A stretch of 64,000 bases of DNA from Mesorhizobium sp. INR15. Lineage in GTDB: Bacteria; Pseudomonadota; Alphaproteobacteria; Rhizobiales; Rhizobiaceae. A model generated the notes under the pieces. It was not told the origin of the DNA. It searched no databases and saw nothing but the letters and a program-made list of their open reading frames with translations. Location of the stretch: the NCBI RefSeq assembly GCF_015500075.1, contig NZ_CP045496.1, positions 5,218,001-5,282,000 of the forward strand, given 5' to 3'. Position numbers and translations under genes: made by a program. Below, in pieces: positions 1 to 8,873 of the stretch. The first letter of the stretch is position 1; the number at the start of each line of letters is the position of its first letter.

Positions 1-887
1 GCGGGCGACTCGAAATTGAGATCGATCTCGCCTGACTCGAATGCATTCACCGAAGCGTTGAAGTCGGTGCCGTAGTCGATGAATTCCACGCTGTCGAGCG
101 GCGCTTCGCCGCCCCACCATTTGCCGCTCTCGCGCCGCTTGACGACCGCTTTCTGGCCAACGGCATAGGACACGAGCTCAAATGGCCCGGTGCCGATCGG
201 CTTGGCGATCGGATCGGCGCCGTCGGCATCGAACTTGCGGTGAACGACCAGCGCCGGATAGTCGGTGAAGTTCGGGATCAGCGAGATATCGGGTTCACTG
301 AGCTTCAGCTTGACGGTGTTGTCGTCGACCTTGGTAATCGCGCCATCCCTGGCTTTGCCGGTCTTGGTGTCGATCAGCGCCCCAACCCGCGCGGCCATGG
401 AATTGCCCGCGGTATCTTTCTCGCACCAGCGCGTCAGGTTGTGCACCACATCGTCGGCGTTGAAGGCATCGCCATTATTCCAGGTGATGCCCTTGCGCAC
501 GTGAAGAACATATTCGGTGGCGTCGTCATTGACGTCCCAGCTTTCCAGCAAGACTGGTTCGAAAGTGAACTCGCGGGTATAGCGCACAAGCGGCTCCAGC
601 CAGCAGCGCGAGATATTCGCGAGTTCGACCCAGTCGTAAGTGCGCGGATCCTTCTGCGCTTTCACCGAAATCGATATGTGAAGCGTTCCGCCTTTCTTCG
701 GCTCCTCCGCCAAGGCGCGTTCCGGCACGGCGAGGCCGATCATGCCGTAGGCAAGGGCCGTCGATGCCCCAAACGCGCTTGCCAGCGCCAGGAATTCGCG
801 CCGGTCCATCCGTCCCGCACAGGCCTCTTGCGCCATCGCCTCGATGGTGACGGGCACGCGATCGCCATTACTGCTGAAGACTGACAT
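1..887 (-). CDS. ABC transporter substrate-binding protein, family 5 (partial, C-terminus outside window)
   Basis: Periplasmic binding protein of the dipeptide/oligopeptide/nickel type (SBP_bac_5), the ligand-capturing part of an ABC importer. The 295 visible residues begin with a Tat-like signal (RMDRREFLALASAFGAS, about residues 26-42), followed by the family features GGTLHIS and the WNNGDAFNADDV segment. The start ATG at 887 has a strong ribosome binding site (AGCGGAGGAT). The frame runs open to base 1, so the C-terminal part and the permease/ATPase genes lie outside. It lies 58 bases downstream of the MttB-like gene in the same direction, so the two are probably cotranscribed and the transporter may import the methylated amine that MttB acts on (inference). 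The ligand cannot be read from the sequence. Confidence 0.9.
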   Translation of the reverse strand, partial: MSVFSSNGDRVPVTIEAMAQEACAGRMDRREFLALASAFGASTALAYGMIGLAVPERALAEEPKKGGTLHISISVKAQKDPRTYDWVELANISRCWLEPLVRYTREFTFEPVLLESWDVNDDATEYVLHVRKGITWNNGDAFNADDVVHNLTRWCEKDTAGNSMAARVGALIDTKTGKARDGAITKVDDNTVKLKLSEPDISLIPNFTDYPALVVHRKFDADGADPIAKPIGTGPFELVSYAVGQKAVVKRRESGKWWGGEAPLDSVEFIDYGTDFNASVNAFESGEIDLNFESP

Positions 888-945
888 TTTATCCTCCGCT
901 TTCCGCATTGTTCGCTGCGTGTTGTTTGTTGTCTTGCGTTGAAAT

Positions 946-2514
946 TCAGTACCAGGCGTCGGCCACTTCGGCCTTCTTGCGGCCCATGAAATCCAGAAGC
1001 TCCTCGTCGACCGCCACATCCAGCGGCGGCGCCTGATACTCGGCCAAGGCCTTTTTCCAGCGGCGGTTGGCGCGGATCGCGGCATCTTCGGAGCCCGCTG
1101 CTTGCCATTTCTCGTAAGGCTCGTTGTCGGCGATCTCGGAATCCCAGAATGCTGTCTCGTAATTCGCCAAGGTATGAGCACTGCCGAAGAAGTGGCTGCC
1201 TGGCCCGACCTCCTTGAAGGCATCGAGTGCCAGCTGGTTGTCGTCGATCTTCACGCCATCGAGATAGGTGTGCAGCGCGCCGCAGAAATCCGCATCCATG
1301 ACGAACTTCTCGTAGGACATCGACAAAAGCCCATCGAGGAAACCCGCTGAATGCAGGATGAAATTCGCGCCGCAATGCACCGCCGCCAGCATCGACATGG
1401 TGCCTTCGTTCATGGCGTGCGCGTCGGGCAGTTTCGAGGTTGTGAAATTGCCCGAACATCTGAGCGGCAGGTTCAGCCGCCGCGCCAATTGCCCGATGAC
1501 CATCGAGCCGATCGCCGGCTCCGGCGTGCCGAAGGTCGGCGATCCCGAGCGCAGCGACATCGACGACAGGAAATTGCCGAAGATCACCGGCGCGCCTGGC
1601 CGTTCGAGCTGGGTCAGCGCGCAGCCGGCCATTGTTTCGGCCAGCGACTGGGCGATGGCGCCGGCATTGGTCACCGGCCCCATGGCGCCGCCAAGGATGA
1701 ACGGCACGATCACGGCTGCCTGGTTGGCGCGGGCATAGGCGCGCAAAGCCGTCGTCATCGTCGCGTCCCAGACCAGCGGTGAGTTGACGTTGACGTTGCC
1801 GAGAATGACGCAGTTCCGGTCGACAAAGTCGCGGCCGAAGACGATGCGCGCCATGTCGATCGAATCTTCCGCGCGACTCTCGGCCGTGACGGACCCCATG
1901 AAGCCCCGATCAGAGTACTTGATATGGCTGTAGACCATATCAAGGTGGCGCTTGTTGACGGGCACGTCGACCGGCTCGCAGATGGTGCCGCCGGAATGAT
2001 GCAGCCAGGGTGAAGACTGCGCCAGCTTCACGAAATTGCGGAAATCCTCGATCGTGCCATAGCGGCGGCCCGTGTCGATATCCATGACGAAGGGCGAGCC
2101 ATAGGCCGGAGAGAAGATGACGCTCTTGCCGCCGATCTCGACCGAATTGGCCGGGTTGCGCGCATGCTGGGTGAAGGTGGCCGGCGCGGTCTTGAGGATT
2201 TCGCGCAGCATGCCTGGCTCGAACTTGACCAATACCCCGTCGATATTGGCCCCTGCCCGCTTCCAGTGCGCAAGCGCCACGGCGTCGTCGCGAAACTCGA
2301 TGCCGATCTCGGCGAGGATCCGGTCGGCCGTGGCTTCGATACGCAGAAGGTTTTCCTCCGACAGGATGTCGTAGGTCGGGATGTTGCGGATGATGTAGGG
2401 GCGGCCGAGCCCTTCAGAGCCATGCGAGCGCAGCTCGCGCCGGGCAATGCGCCCGCCGCCACGCTCGCGGCGCTTGGCGGGTTCGATCGTCTTCTCGGCG
2501 GCCGCTGCAATCAT
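946..2514 (-). CDS. trimethylamine methyltransferase (MttB) superfamily protein, non-pyrrolysine type
   Basis: A 522-residue member of the MttB family (COG5598), corrinoid-dependent methyltransferases that demethylate quaternary or tertiary amines. The frame contains no internal amber codon, so it belongs to the pyrrolysine-free branch, whose characterised members act on glycine betaine and similar compounds rather than trimethylamine. I chose the ATG at 2514 because GAGGAGA lies 7 bases upstream; the open frame runs on to 2703 but that extension overlaps the divergent LysR gene. No corrinoid protein gene is visible next to it. Its substrate is unknown; the downstream solute-binding protein and the divergent LysR regulator suggest an inducible uptake and catabolism unit. 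Confidence 0.88.
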   Translation of the reverse strand: MIAAAAEKTIEPAKRRERGGGRIARRELRSHGSEGLGRPYIIRNIPTYDILSEENLLRIEATADRILAEIGIEFRDDAVALAHWKRAGANIDGVLVKFEPGMLREILKTAPATFTQHARNPANSVEIGGKSVIFSPAYGSPFVMDIDTGRRYGTIEDFRNFVKLAQSSPWLHHSGGTICEPVDVPVNKRHLDMVYSHIKYSDRGFMGSVTAESRAEDSIDMARIVFGRDFVDRNCVILGNVNVNSPLVWDATMTTALRAYARANQAAVIVPFILGGAMGPVTNAGAIAQSLAETMAGCALTQLERPGAPVIFGNFLSSMSLRSGSPTFGTPEPAIGSMVIGQLARRLNLPLRCSGNFTTSKLPDAHAMNEGTMSMLAAVHCGANFILHSAGFLDGLLSMSYEKFVMDADFCGALHTYLDGVKIDDNQLALDAFKEVGPGSHFFGSAHTLANYETAFWDSEIADNEPYEKWQAAGSEDAAIRANRRWKKALAEYQAPPLDVAVDEELLDFMGRKKAEVADAWY

Positions 2515-2586
2515 CAAGCTTCTCCTCAGCATCCAATCTAGCCGCACAAAATGTCGCTGTGACGCTGGAAAATCCTGATCTCTTGT

Positions 2587-2601
2587 ATAAGCTGGACTTA
2601 T
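2587..2601. promoter_or_regulatory. candidate LysR operator overlapping the LysR start codon
   Basis: A perfect inverted repeat, ATAAG-CTGGA-CTTAT, with a T-N11-A core (T2588 to A2600) that matches the classical LysR-box pattern. It lies in the 85-base divergent promoter between the MttB-like and LysR genes and includes the first two bases of the LysR start codon. Binding there would suit autorepression together with control of the methyltransferase operon. The inverted repeat is seen directly; the function is inferred. Confidence 0.55.
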
Positions 2602-3502
2602 GCGAAGCCTCCGCCATCTCCTGCCTTCGGCGGGCAGCCTGATCGTCTTCGAGGCAGCTGGACGGCTGTCGAGCTTCACCGCCGCCGGGCGGGAGCTTGG
2701 CATGACGCAGGCTGCCGTGTCCTATGCGATCCGCGGGCTAGAGGACCAGCTTGGCGCCAAGCTGTTCCAGCGCCGGCACCGGCATGTCAGCCTTACCGAG
2801 GCTGGTGAGCGCTTCCATGCCGACGTCTCGCTTGGCCTGTCGCATATCCGCAAGTCGGCGGAGGACCTACGCCAGGTCGCCATCGGCGGCCATGTCACGC
2901 TGGCGGCCTCGACGGCTTTCGCCTCCTTCTGGATGATGCCGCGCCTGCAGCAGTTCCGCGACGAATTGCCTGGCGTCGATCTGCGCATCCAGACCGCCGA
3001 CCGTGATCTCGACATCATCGCTGAGGAGATCCCGCTCGGGGTGCGCGGCGGCGAGCCCAAGGACTGGCCGAACTATCATGCGCTGCCGCTGGCTGATGAA
3101 GAGATATTCCCGGTCGCTGGCGCGAGCTATGTGACGCGGTTCGGACTGCCGGACAGCCTTGAGGGCCTTGCGTCGCACCGCCTCATCCATCTCGAGGAGC
3201 CATTTCGTGAAGCCGCGAGCTGGGATGAATGGTTCCAATCCGCCGGGGCCAAGACGACCGACCTGGGGCGCGGCCTGCGCATCAACGACTATGCGCTGGT
3301 GATCCAGGCGGTCATGGAAGGTCAAGGCATTGCGCTCGGCTGGCGTCATCTTGCCGAACGCCTGCTGGCGTCAGGGCTGCTGGTGCGTGTCACCGGCCAC
3401 ACCATGACGACAGGCAAGGGTTTCTACGTCGTCTGGCCGAAAAACCAGGAGCTTGCGGAAAACGCCCGCAAGGTGCGCGACTGGCTAGTCGCGCAGGCTT
3501 GA
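2600..3502 (+). CDS. LysR family transcriptional regulator (GcvA-like)
   Basis: A 300-residue LysR-type regulator: winged helix-turn-helix at about residues 8-58 (FTAAGRELGMTQAAVSYAI) and a LysR substrate-binding domain from about residue 90. The DNA-binding domain and FWMMPRLQQF at about residue 110 resemble the GcvA/AmpR group. No good ribosome binding site precedes the ATG, whose first two bases lie inside a T-N11-A palindrome. It is transcribed away from the MttB-like gene, the usual arrangement for a regulator of its neighbour, and so probably controls the amine operon. The effector is unknown. Confidence 0.92.
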   Translation: MRSLRHLLPSAGSLIVFEAAGRLSSFTAAGRELGMTQAAVSYAIRGLEDQLGAKLFQRRHRHVSLTEAGERFHADVSLGLSHIRKSAEDLRQVAIGGHVTLAASTAFASFWMMPRLQQFRDELPGVDLRIQTADRDLDIIAEEIPLGVRGGEPKDWPNYHALPLADEEIFPVAGASYVTRFGLPDSLEGLASHRLIHLEEPFREAASWDEWFQSAGAKTTDLGRGLRINDYALVIQAVMEGQGIALGWRHLAERLLASGLLVRVTGHTMTTGKGFYVVWPKNQELAENARKVRDWLVAQA

Positions 3503-3555
3503 AGCCGCCGAAGGCCGCAATCCGGCTGGTCGGATTACGGCGCTCAAAGTTCTGT

Positions 3556-3864
3556 TCAGTCCGAACCGTCGTTCTTCAAGCCGAGCACGTCGATCTTCTC
3601 GATGGTCGGCGGGCCGACGAACAGCGCTTCGGCGTTGGCCATCAAGGCCTTGGCAATCTCGCCGGTGAGATGCGCCTGCCGCCCTGTCTCGTCATGGAAG
3701 GCATCGAAGACGCCGAAGACGCTGGGCGACAACTGCAGCGCGAACCAGATCGGCGTCTTGGCTTCCTGATTGGCCATTTGCAGTCCTACCTTCAGGAATG
3801 CGGCGACGTCCTTCTCCTTGCCGGGCTTGGCTTCGAAGCGTGCGAACAATGCGAGTTTGATCAT
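3556..3864 (-). CDS. antibiotic biosynthesis monooxygenase (ABM) domain protein, putative quinol monooxygenase
   Basis: A 102-residue single-domain ABM protein of the YgiN type, a dimeric alpha/beta barrel fold that oxidises quinols or similar aromatics without cofactor in known members. Features are the opening beta strand (MIKLALFARFEAKPGKE), the central FGVFDAFHDETGRQAHL segment, and the usual length of about 100 residues. The ATG at 3864 is preceded by AGGAGAATTGAG. It is divergent from the GlxA-type regulator, whose palindromic operator candidate lies between them, so it may be a target of that regulator. The substrate is unknown. Confidence 0.85.
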   Translation of the reverse strand: MIKLALFARFEAKPGKEKDVAAFLKVGLQMANQEAKTPIWFALQLSPSVFGVFDAFHDETGRQAHLTGEIAKALMANAEALFVGPPTIEKIDVLGLKNDGSD

Positions 3865-3945
3865 CTCAATTCTCCTGTTGGTGTTTCCTCGCGGCCGAGC
3901 CGGCCGTCGATATCAACCCTCGCAGGTATGGCGTGAAAACCGTAT

Positions 3946-3980
3946 TGGCAAAAATGACATCTTTGATATCATTGTTGCCA
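3946..3980. promoter_or_regulatory. 35-bp near-perfect palindrome, candidate operator
   Basis: Two 16-base arms (TGGCAAAAATGACATC at 3946-3961 and its near-complement at 3965-3980) surround a TTT centre; 14 of 16 arm positions are complementary. The right arm ends on the A of the GlxA-type regulator start codon. It sits in the 115-base gap shared with the ABM monooxygenase gene. The symmetry and position suggest a dimeric regulator site, probably autoregulatory; that is inference. Confidence 0.6.
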
Positions 3981-4942
3981 TGAATATCTCTGTACTCGTT
4001 CTCGATGGCGCCTTCGATACCGGCCTCGCCACGGTGCTCGACGTTTTCGGCACTGCCAACGAACTGGCCGGGCTTTTGCCGGCGCCGCCAAGCCGCTTCA
4101 GCACGACCATTGTCGGAGTCAGGGACACGGTGCTTACGGCGCAAGGCCTGCAGGTTCCGGTGACGGCGATCGGCAGCGAGCCGGCGCCGGATTGGTTGCT
4201 CATTCCGGCACTCGGCCAGAAGATGCCTGAACCGCTTGGCCAAGCACTGCTCAGGCCGGATGTCACCGAGGCGGTCGCGGCATTGCTCGGTGCGGCCGCA
4301 ACCGGCACGCGCATTGGTGCCGCCTGCATCGGCACCTTTGTGCTGGCGGAGACAGGTCTGCTCGACCAGCGACCGTCGACCACGACATGGTGGCTGGCGC
4401 CGATGTTCAGGCAACGCTACCCGCGGGTGCGGCTCGACGCGGCACGCATGCTGGTCAATGATGGTCAATTCGTCACCGCCGGGGCAGCGCTCGGCCATAT
4501 AGACCTCGCCCTGATGGTGGTCCGGCAGACGAGCCCGGAACTTGCGGCGCTGACGGCGAAATACCTGATCGTCGACAGCCGGCCACTGCAATCGGCCTAT
4601 GCGATCTCCGACCATCTCGCTCATTCGAACCCGCTAGTCGAGCGCTTCGAGCGTTGGGCGCGCGACCATCTTGCCGTCGGTTTCAACCTCGATGAGGCGG
4701 CCGCGGCCCTTGGTGCCAGCAAGCGTACGCTGGCACGGCGCGTCAACGACGTGCTCGGCAAGACACCACTGTCCTATTTCCAGGATTTGCGAGTCGAGCA
4801 GGCAGTGCATCTGCTCAAGACGACATCCAACAGCGTCGACCATATTGCCGCCAAGGTGGGTTATGGCGACGGCGTGACGCTGCGCAATCTGTTACGGCGG
4901 CGGCTGCGCAAGGGTGTCCGCGAAATCCGTGCCACGAACTGA
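3980..4942 (+). CDS. GlxA family transcriptional regulator (DJ-1/PfpI domain plus AraC HTH)
   Basis: A 320-residue two-domain regulator. Residues 1 to about 165 form a DJ-1/PfpI-like domain with Cys116 in GAACIGTF at the nucleophile elbow. From about residue 225 there is an AraC-type double helix-turn-helix (LDEAAAALGASKRTLARR, then VDHIAAKVGYGD). The frame is open upstream to 3770, but the ATG at 3980 gives the standard family start (MNISVLVLDG). Relatives sense small metabolites such as betaines or amides in some species; here the ligand is unknown. It is divergent from the ABM gene, with a long palindrome overlapping its own start. Confidence 0.9.
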   Translation: MNISVLVLDGAFDTGLATVLDVFGTANELAGLLPAPPSRFSTTIVGVRDTVLTAQGLQVPVTAIGSEPAPDWLLIPALGQKMPEPLGQALLRPDVTEAVAALLGAAATGTRIGAACIGTFVLAETGLLDQRPSTTTWWLAPMFRQRYPRVRLDAARMLVNDGQFVTAGAALGHIDLALMVVRQTSPELAALTAKYLIVDSRPLQSAYAISDHLAHSNPLVERFERWARDHLAVGFNLDEAAAALGASKRTLARRVNDVLGKTPLSYFQDLRVEQAVHLLKTTSNSVDHIAAKVGYGDGVTLRNLLRRRLRKGVREIRATN

Positions 4943-5001
4943 TCTGCTGACGGCGAAATTCGCCCTCTCGTATGGCTGCCGAATCCGCCTATAATGGCGT
5001 C

Positions 5002-6876
5002 ATGCCCATCCGCCAGCTTTCCGAAACGATGATCAACCAGATCGCCGCCGGCGAAGTCATCGAGCGTCCGGCCAGCGTGGTCAAGGAACTGGTCGAGAAT
5101 GCGTTGGACGCCGGTGCGGCGCGCGTCGAGATCGCCACAGCCGGCGGCGGGTTGAGCCTCATCCGCGTCACCGACGATGGCTCCGGCATTCCGGAAAAAG
5201 AACTGGCACTGGCGATCGCCCGCCACTGCACTTCGAAACTCGCTGAAAATATCCACGACATCCGCTCGCTCGGCTTTCGCGGCGAGGCGCTGCCGTCGAT
5301 CGGCTCGGTGTCGCGGCTGTCGATCCGCTCGCGCACCGCGGCAGGCGACAGCGCCGCCGAGATCGGCATCGAGGGCGGCCGTGTTTCGGCGGTGAAGCCG
5401 GCAGCGGCCAATCGTGGCACCACCGTCGAGGTGCGAGACCTGTTCTTCGCCACGCCGGCAAGGCTCAAATTCATGAAAGGCGAACGCGCCGAGAGCTCAG
5501 CCACCAGCGACGTGGTCAAGCGCATCGCCATCGCCTTCCCCGCCGTTCGCTTTACACTCTCGGGTTCCGATCGTTCGACGCTGGAACTGCCAGCGACCGA
5601 GGACAGCCCGGACGGGCGGCTGCGGCGCATCGCGCAAGTGATGGGCACCGACTTCCCCGACAATGCCATCGCTATCGATGCCGCGCGCGAAGGCGTGCAT
5701 CTTTCCGGGTATGTCTCGATCCCATCCTTCACCCGCGCCAACGCGCTGCAGCAATATGCCTATGTCAACGGGAGGCCGGTGCGCGACAAGCTGATTGCCG
5801 GCGCTATTCGCGGCGCTTTCGCCGACGTTCTGCCGCGCGACCGCCATGCGGTGACGGTGCTGTTCCTGACGCTTGATCCGGCCATCGTCGACGTCAACGT
5901 CCATCCGGCCAAGGCCGACGTGCGGTTCCGCGACCCAGGCCTGGTGCGTGGGCTGATCGTCGGCTCCATACGCCAGGCATTGGCCGATGCCGGCATCCGC
6001 GCCGCCACCACCGGAGCCGCGGGCATGATGGCGGCGTTCCGGCCAGGGGCAGCCTCCTATGGTCACGGCGGGCCCGCCAATGGCCATCGCAGTTACGAAG
6101 CGGCCTACCACGCCTCCGGCTCCGCCAATTTCGATGCCGCCCGCTCGCCGCAGCGGCCGCTCGACATGGGTTTCGAAGGCGCTGGCTTCGACCAGCGCGG
6201 CCTGCGCGAAAATGAACAGGCCGCGTTCGATGCCGGGCCGATGGCCAGTGCCGACACGCGCGCCGGCCAGAGCGAAGCGAATGAGACCTTGCTCGGCACG
6301 GTGCTGGGTGCGGCACGCGCCCAGGTGCATGAGAACTACATCGTCGCCCAGACCAGGGATTCGCTTGTCATCGTCGACCAGCACGCGGCGCATGAGCGGC
6401 TGGTCTACGAGGCGCTGAAGAATGCGCTGCATTCGCGGCCGGTGCCGTCACAGATGCTGCTTCTCCCTGAAATCATTGACCTGCCAGAAGAGGATGCCGA
6501 GCGCCTGGCGCTGCACTCGGAGACGCTGGCGCGCTTCGGCCTTGGCATCGAGCGTTTTGGTCCCGGAGCCGTTGCCGTGCGCGAAACGCCATCGATGCTG
6601 GGCGAAACCGACGTCCAGCAACTGGTGCGCGACCTCGCCGACGAGATCGCCGACAACGATACGGTCGACACGCTGAAGGAGCGTCTGGACAAGATCGCCG
6701 CGACCATGGCCTGCCACGGCTCGGTCCGCTCCGGCCGCCTGCTCAGGCCCGAGGAGATGAATGCGCTGTTGCGCCAGATGGAGGCGACGCCGGGTTCCGG
6801 CACCTGCAATCATGGCCGCCCGACCTATATCGAACTCAAGCTCGCGGATATCGAAAGGCTGTTTGGCAGGCGGTAG
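5002..6876 (+). CDS. mutL: DNA mismatch repair protein MutL
   Basis: A 624-residue MutL. The N-terminal GHKL ATPase has INQIAAGEVIERPASV at about residues 11-26, ELVENALDAGA, DDGSGI (59-63) and GFRGEAL (91-97). The C-terminal dimerisation/endonuclease domain contains DQHAAHERLVYE, matching the DQHA(X)2E(X)4E metal site of MutL proteins in bacteria without MutH, plus ACHGSVRSGR and CNHGRP. It couples MutS mismatch recognition to strand nicking. I start at 5002 (MPIRQLSE) as in most homologues rather than the ATG at 4972. A strong terminator follows the gene. A linker of about 110 residues rich in Gly and Ala separates the domains. Confidence 0.97.
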   Translation: MPIRQLSETMINQIAAGEVIERPASVVKELVENALDAGAARVEIATAGGGLSLIRVTDDGSGIPEKELALAIARHCTSKLAENIHDIRSLGFRGEALPSIGSVSRLSIRSRTAAGDSAAEIGIEGGRVSAVKPAAANRGTTVEVRDLFFATPARLKFMKGERAESSATSDVVKRIAIAFPAVRFTLSGSDRSTLELPATEDSPDGRLRRIAQVMGTDFPDNAIAIDAAREGVHLSGYVSIPSFTRANALQQYAYVNGRPVRDKLIAGAIRGAFADVLPRDRHAVTVLFLTLDPAIVDVNVHPAKADVRFRDPGLVRGLIVGSIRQALADAGIRAATTGAAGMMAAFRPGAASYGHGGPANGHRSYEAAYHASGSANFDAARSPQRPLDMGFEGAGFDQRGLRENEQAAFDAGPMASADTRAGQSEANETLLGTVLGAARAQVHENYIVAQTRDSLVIVDQHAAHERLVYEALKNALHSRPVPSQMLLLPEIIDLPEEDAERLALHSETLARFGLGIERFGPGAVAVRETPSMLGETDVQQLVRDLADEIADNDTVDTLKERLDKIAATMACHGSVRSGRLLRPEEMNALLRQMEATPGSGTCNHGRPTYIELKLADIERLFGRR

Positions 6877-6898
6877 AGCCTCAAAGTGGATCTTCCAC

Positions 6899-6932
6899 AA
6901 AAAAGGAGCCTGATCGCCGCGGCTCCTTTTTT
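6899..6932. terminator. bidirectional rho-independent terminator between mutL and the DMT gene
   Basis: Perfectly complementary 12-base arms, AAAAAAGGAGCC (6899-6910) and GGCTCCTTTTTT (6921-6932), enclose a 10-base loop. Each strand gives a G+C stem followed by a T run, so it can end both mutL (+) and the convergent DMT transporter transcript (-). Confidence 0.92.
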
Positions 6933-6961
6933 GATTCAGGAATGGATCGCAGGCCTCTGAA

Positions 6962-7855
6962 CTACCTCTTCAAATTCACCACGATCACACCGCCGAGCGC
7001 GAGCGCGCCGCCGATCAGGCCGAGCAGCGTCGGCACTTCGCCGAGCCAGAAGAAACCGATCAGGGCGGACATCGGCGACACCAGGTAGAGAAAATTCGAG
7101 GCGCGTGCGGCCGGCAGGCGCGAGAGCGCGGTCGCCCAGGCGGCATAGGCGATCAAACTTGGCACGATACCGAGGAAGACGACGGCGCCGAGGCCGGCCG
7201 TGTTGGCGGCAGCGGCCTGCTGCAGAGCGGTAGGCAGGAAGGGCGACAGGCAGAGCGCGCCAAGCACCATGTTCGAAGCCGCTATGGTCAGCGGGTGATG
7301 ACGGGCAAACAGCGGCTTCTGCACAATGGTGTTGACTGCCGAGCAAAGCGCCGACCCCAGCACCAACAGTGCGCCGGCGTTGAAGTGCAGGCCGTGCCCG
7401 TCGGCGACCGCGATAATGCCGATACCGGCAAAGGAAATCACCGTGCCGGCCCAGGCCATGGCCGAAAAACGTTCGCCCAGCAGCGCCATCGCCATGATGG
7501 CGGTGAAGATCGGGCTAACATTGATGATGAAACCGGCGGCACCGGCCGAAACGGTCAGCTCGCCGAAATTGAGCATGGCCGTGTAGAGCGCGACGAAAAT
7601 GGCGCCGCCAAAGGCGAACCGCCACAACTCGCCGAACTTGGGCAGCGCCGGGCGCTTGACGGCGAGGAAGATCGCCGCCGGCACGGCCGCGATGCCGAAA
7701 CGCAGGGCGCCAAGTTCCAGTGGACCGAAGGCGGCCAGACCGGCGCGGATTGCTGGAAATGCAGAAGCCCAGCCGACCACGGTCAATGCCACCGCGATGG
7801 CAGCTGCTGTATCCATCCGCTGTGTCGGATTCAACGTACCAGTCGTTGCGCTCAT
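6962..7855 (-). CDS. DMT family transporter (EamA domains)
   Basis: A 297-residue inner membrane protein with two EamA repeats and about ten predicted hydrophobic helices, the size and pattern of RhaT/YdcZ-like drug/metabolite exporters. Recognisable family stretches are GWASAFPAIRAGL near residue 30 and the glutamate-containing loops ALLGERFS and WLGEVPT that end the fourth helix of each repeat. I start at the ATG at 7855, preceded by GAGGGCGGTGAG; the frame is open to 7918. It is divergent from a LysR regulator, its likely controller. The substrate (amino acid or small metabolite) cannot be read from the sequence. Confidence 0.88.
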   Translation of the reverse strand: MSATTGTLNPTQRMDTAAAIAVALTVVGWASAFPAIRAGLAAFGPLELGALRFGIAAVPAAIFLAVKRPALPKFGELWRFAFGGAIFVALYTAMLNFGELTVSAGAAGFIINVSPIFTAIMAMALLGERFSAMAWAGTVISFAGIGIIAVADGHGLHFNAGALLVLGSALCSAVNTIVQKPLFARHHPLTIAASNMVLGALCLSPFLPTALQQAAAANTAGLGAVVFLGIVPSLIAYAAWATALSRLPAARASNFLYLVSPMSALIGFFWLGEVPTLLGLIGGALALGGVIVVNLKR

Positions 7856-7946
7856 CTCACCGCCCTCGTATTCCTGCATCTCGGAGTGTAGAAAGCGCCA
7901 ATCCGCGCGCATTGACAAACGACCAAATCAAGGTTCACCTGTGAGC

Positions 7947-8873
7947 ATGGATCACAGCTCAGAGACGATGCTGCCGCTTGAAACGCTGCGCGCCTTCGAC
8001 GCGGCGGCGCGAACCGGCAGTTTTTCCGCCGCAGCCGAGAAGCTCAACCTCACCCATGGTGCGGTTAGCCGGCAGATCGCCAAGCTGGAAGACTGGCTTG
8101 GGCTGAAAGTGTTCGATCGCGGCGCGCGCGGCGTGTCGCTGACGATCGAGGGCAACCGGCTGCATTTGCGCACGGCGGAAGCCTTCGCGCTGATATCGAG
8201 CCATTCCGACCGCTGGGTCGAGCCGCGTGGCACCGCTGTGGTAAGGCTGACTTCGATCCCCTCGATCAGCGGCCTGTGGCTGATGCCGCGCATGGCCACG
8301 CTGGAAAACAGTCCCTCCAAGCTGCGCATCGTGCTTGAGGTCGATATTCGTCAGGCAGATCTCGCCGACGAAGGCATGGACCTGTCGATCCGTTGCGGGC
8401 GCGGGCGCATTGCCAACCGCGTCTCGGTGCAATTGTTCGAGGAGTATGTATTCCCGATCGCCTCGCCGGGCCTGGCAGCCGACATCGGACGCGGCGATCC
8501 AGCGCGGCTGCTCAAATTTCCGCTTATTCATGATTCCGACGCGTCCGGCTGGCGCGCCTGGTTCGCGGCTCAGGACGTGGATTACCGCCCACGCCCGCAG
8601 GACCGCCGCTTCGAGGATTACAATCTGGTGCTCGACGCCGCTGCCCACGGCCTCGGGATCGCGCTTGCACGGCCGCCGCTGACCGAACATCAAATGATGG
8701 CGGGCCGCATTGTCCCCGTCGACGACCGCATCGTGCTGAATCCCGTGTCTTACTGGCTCGACCGTCCAATCGGGCGACCACGCGCCGCAGCCGCGGACCT
8801 GTCGCGGCGCATCGCGGCGCAGGCCGGCCTCCCATCAGAAAAGATCGAGCAATTCATCGAGGCCGAGAGCTAG
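7947..8873 (+). CDS. LysR family transcriptional regulator (GcvA-like)
   Basis: A 308-residue LysR regulator: helix-turn-helix at residues 10-58 (FSAAAEKLNLTHGAVSRQIAKLE), then an effector-binding domain with GLWLMPRMATLE near residue 113. The start could also be the GTG at 7941, two codons upstream; neither has a strong ribosome binding site. It is divergent from the DMT exporter gene at 7855, with a short AAT-N8-ATT symmetry at 7900-7913 between them, so it probably controls export of that transporter's substrate. Its 3' end overlaps the converging hypothetical gene by four bases. Confidence 0.9.
   Translation: MDHSSETMLPLETLRAFDAAARTGSFSAAAEKLNLTHGAVSRQIAKLEDWLGLKVFDRGARGVSLTIEGNRLHLRTAEAFALISSHSDRWVEPRGTAVVRLTSIPSISGLWLMPRMATLENSPSKLRIVLEVDIRQADLADEGMDLSIRCGRGRIANRVSVQLFEEYVFPIASPGLAADIGRGDPARLLKFPLIHDSDASGWRAWFAAQDVDYRPRPQDRRFEDYNLVLDAAAHGLGIALARPPLTEHQMMAGRIVPVDDRIVLNPVSYWLDRPIGRPRAAAADLSRRIAAQAGLPSEKIEQFIEAES

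Noticed and set aside
946..2514. MttB considered as a pyrrolysine enzyme
   Set aside because: No in-frame amber codon and no pylT or pylS in the window.
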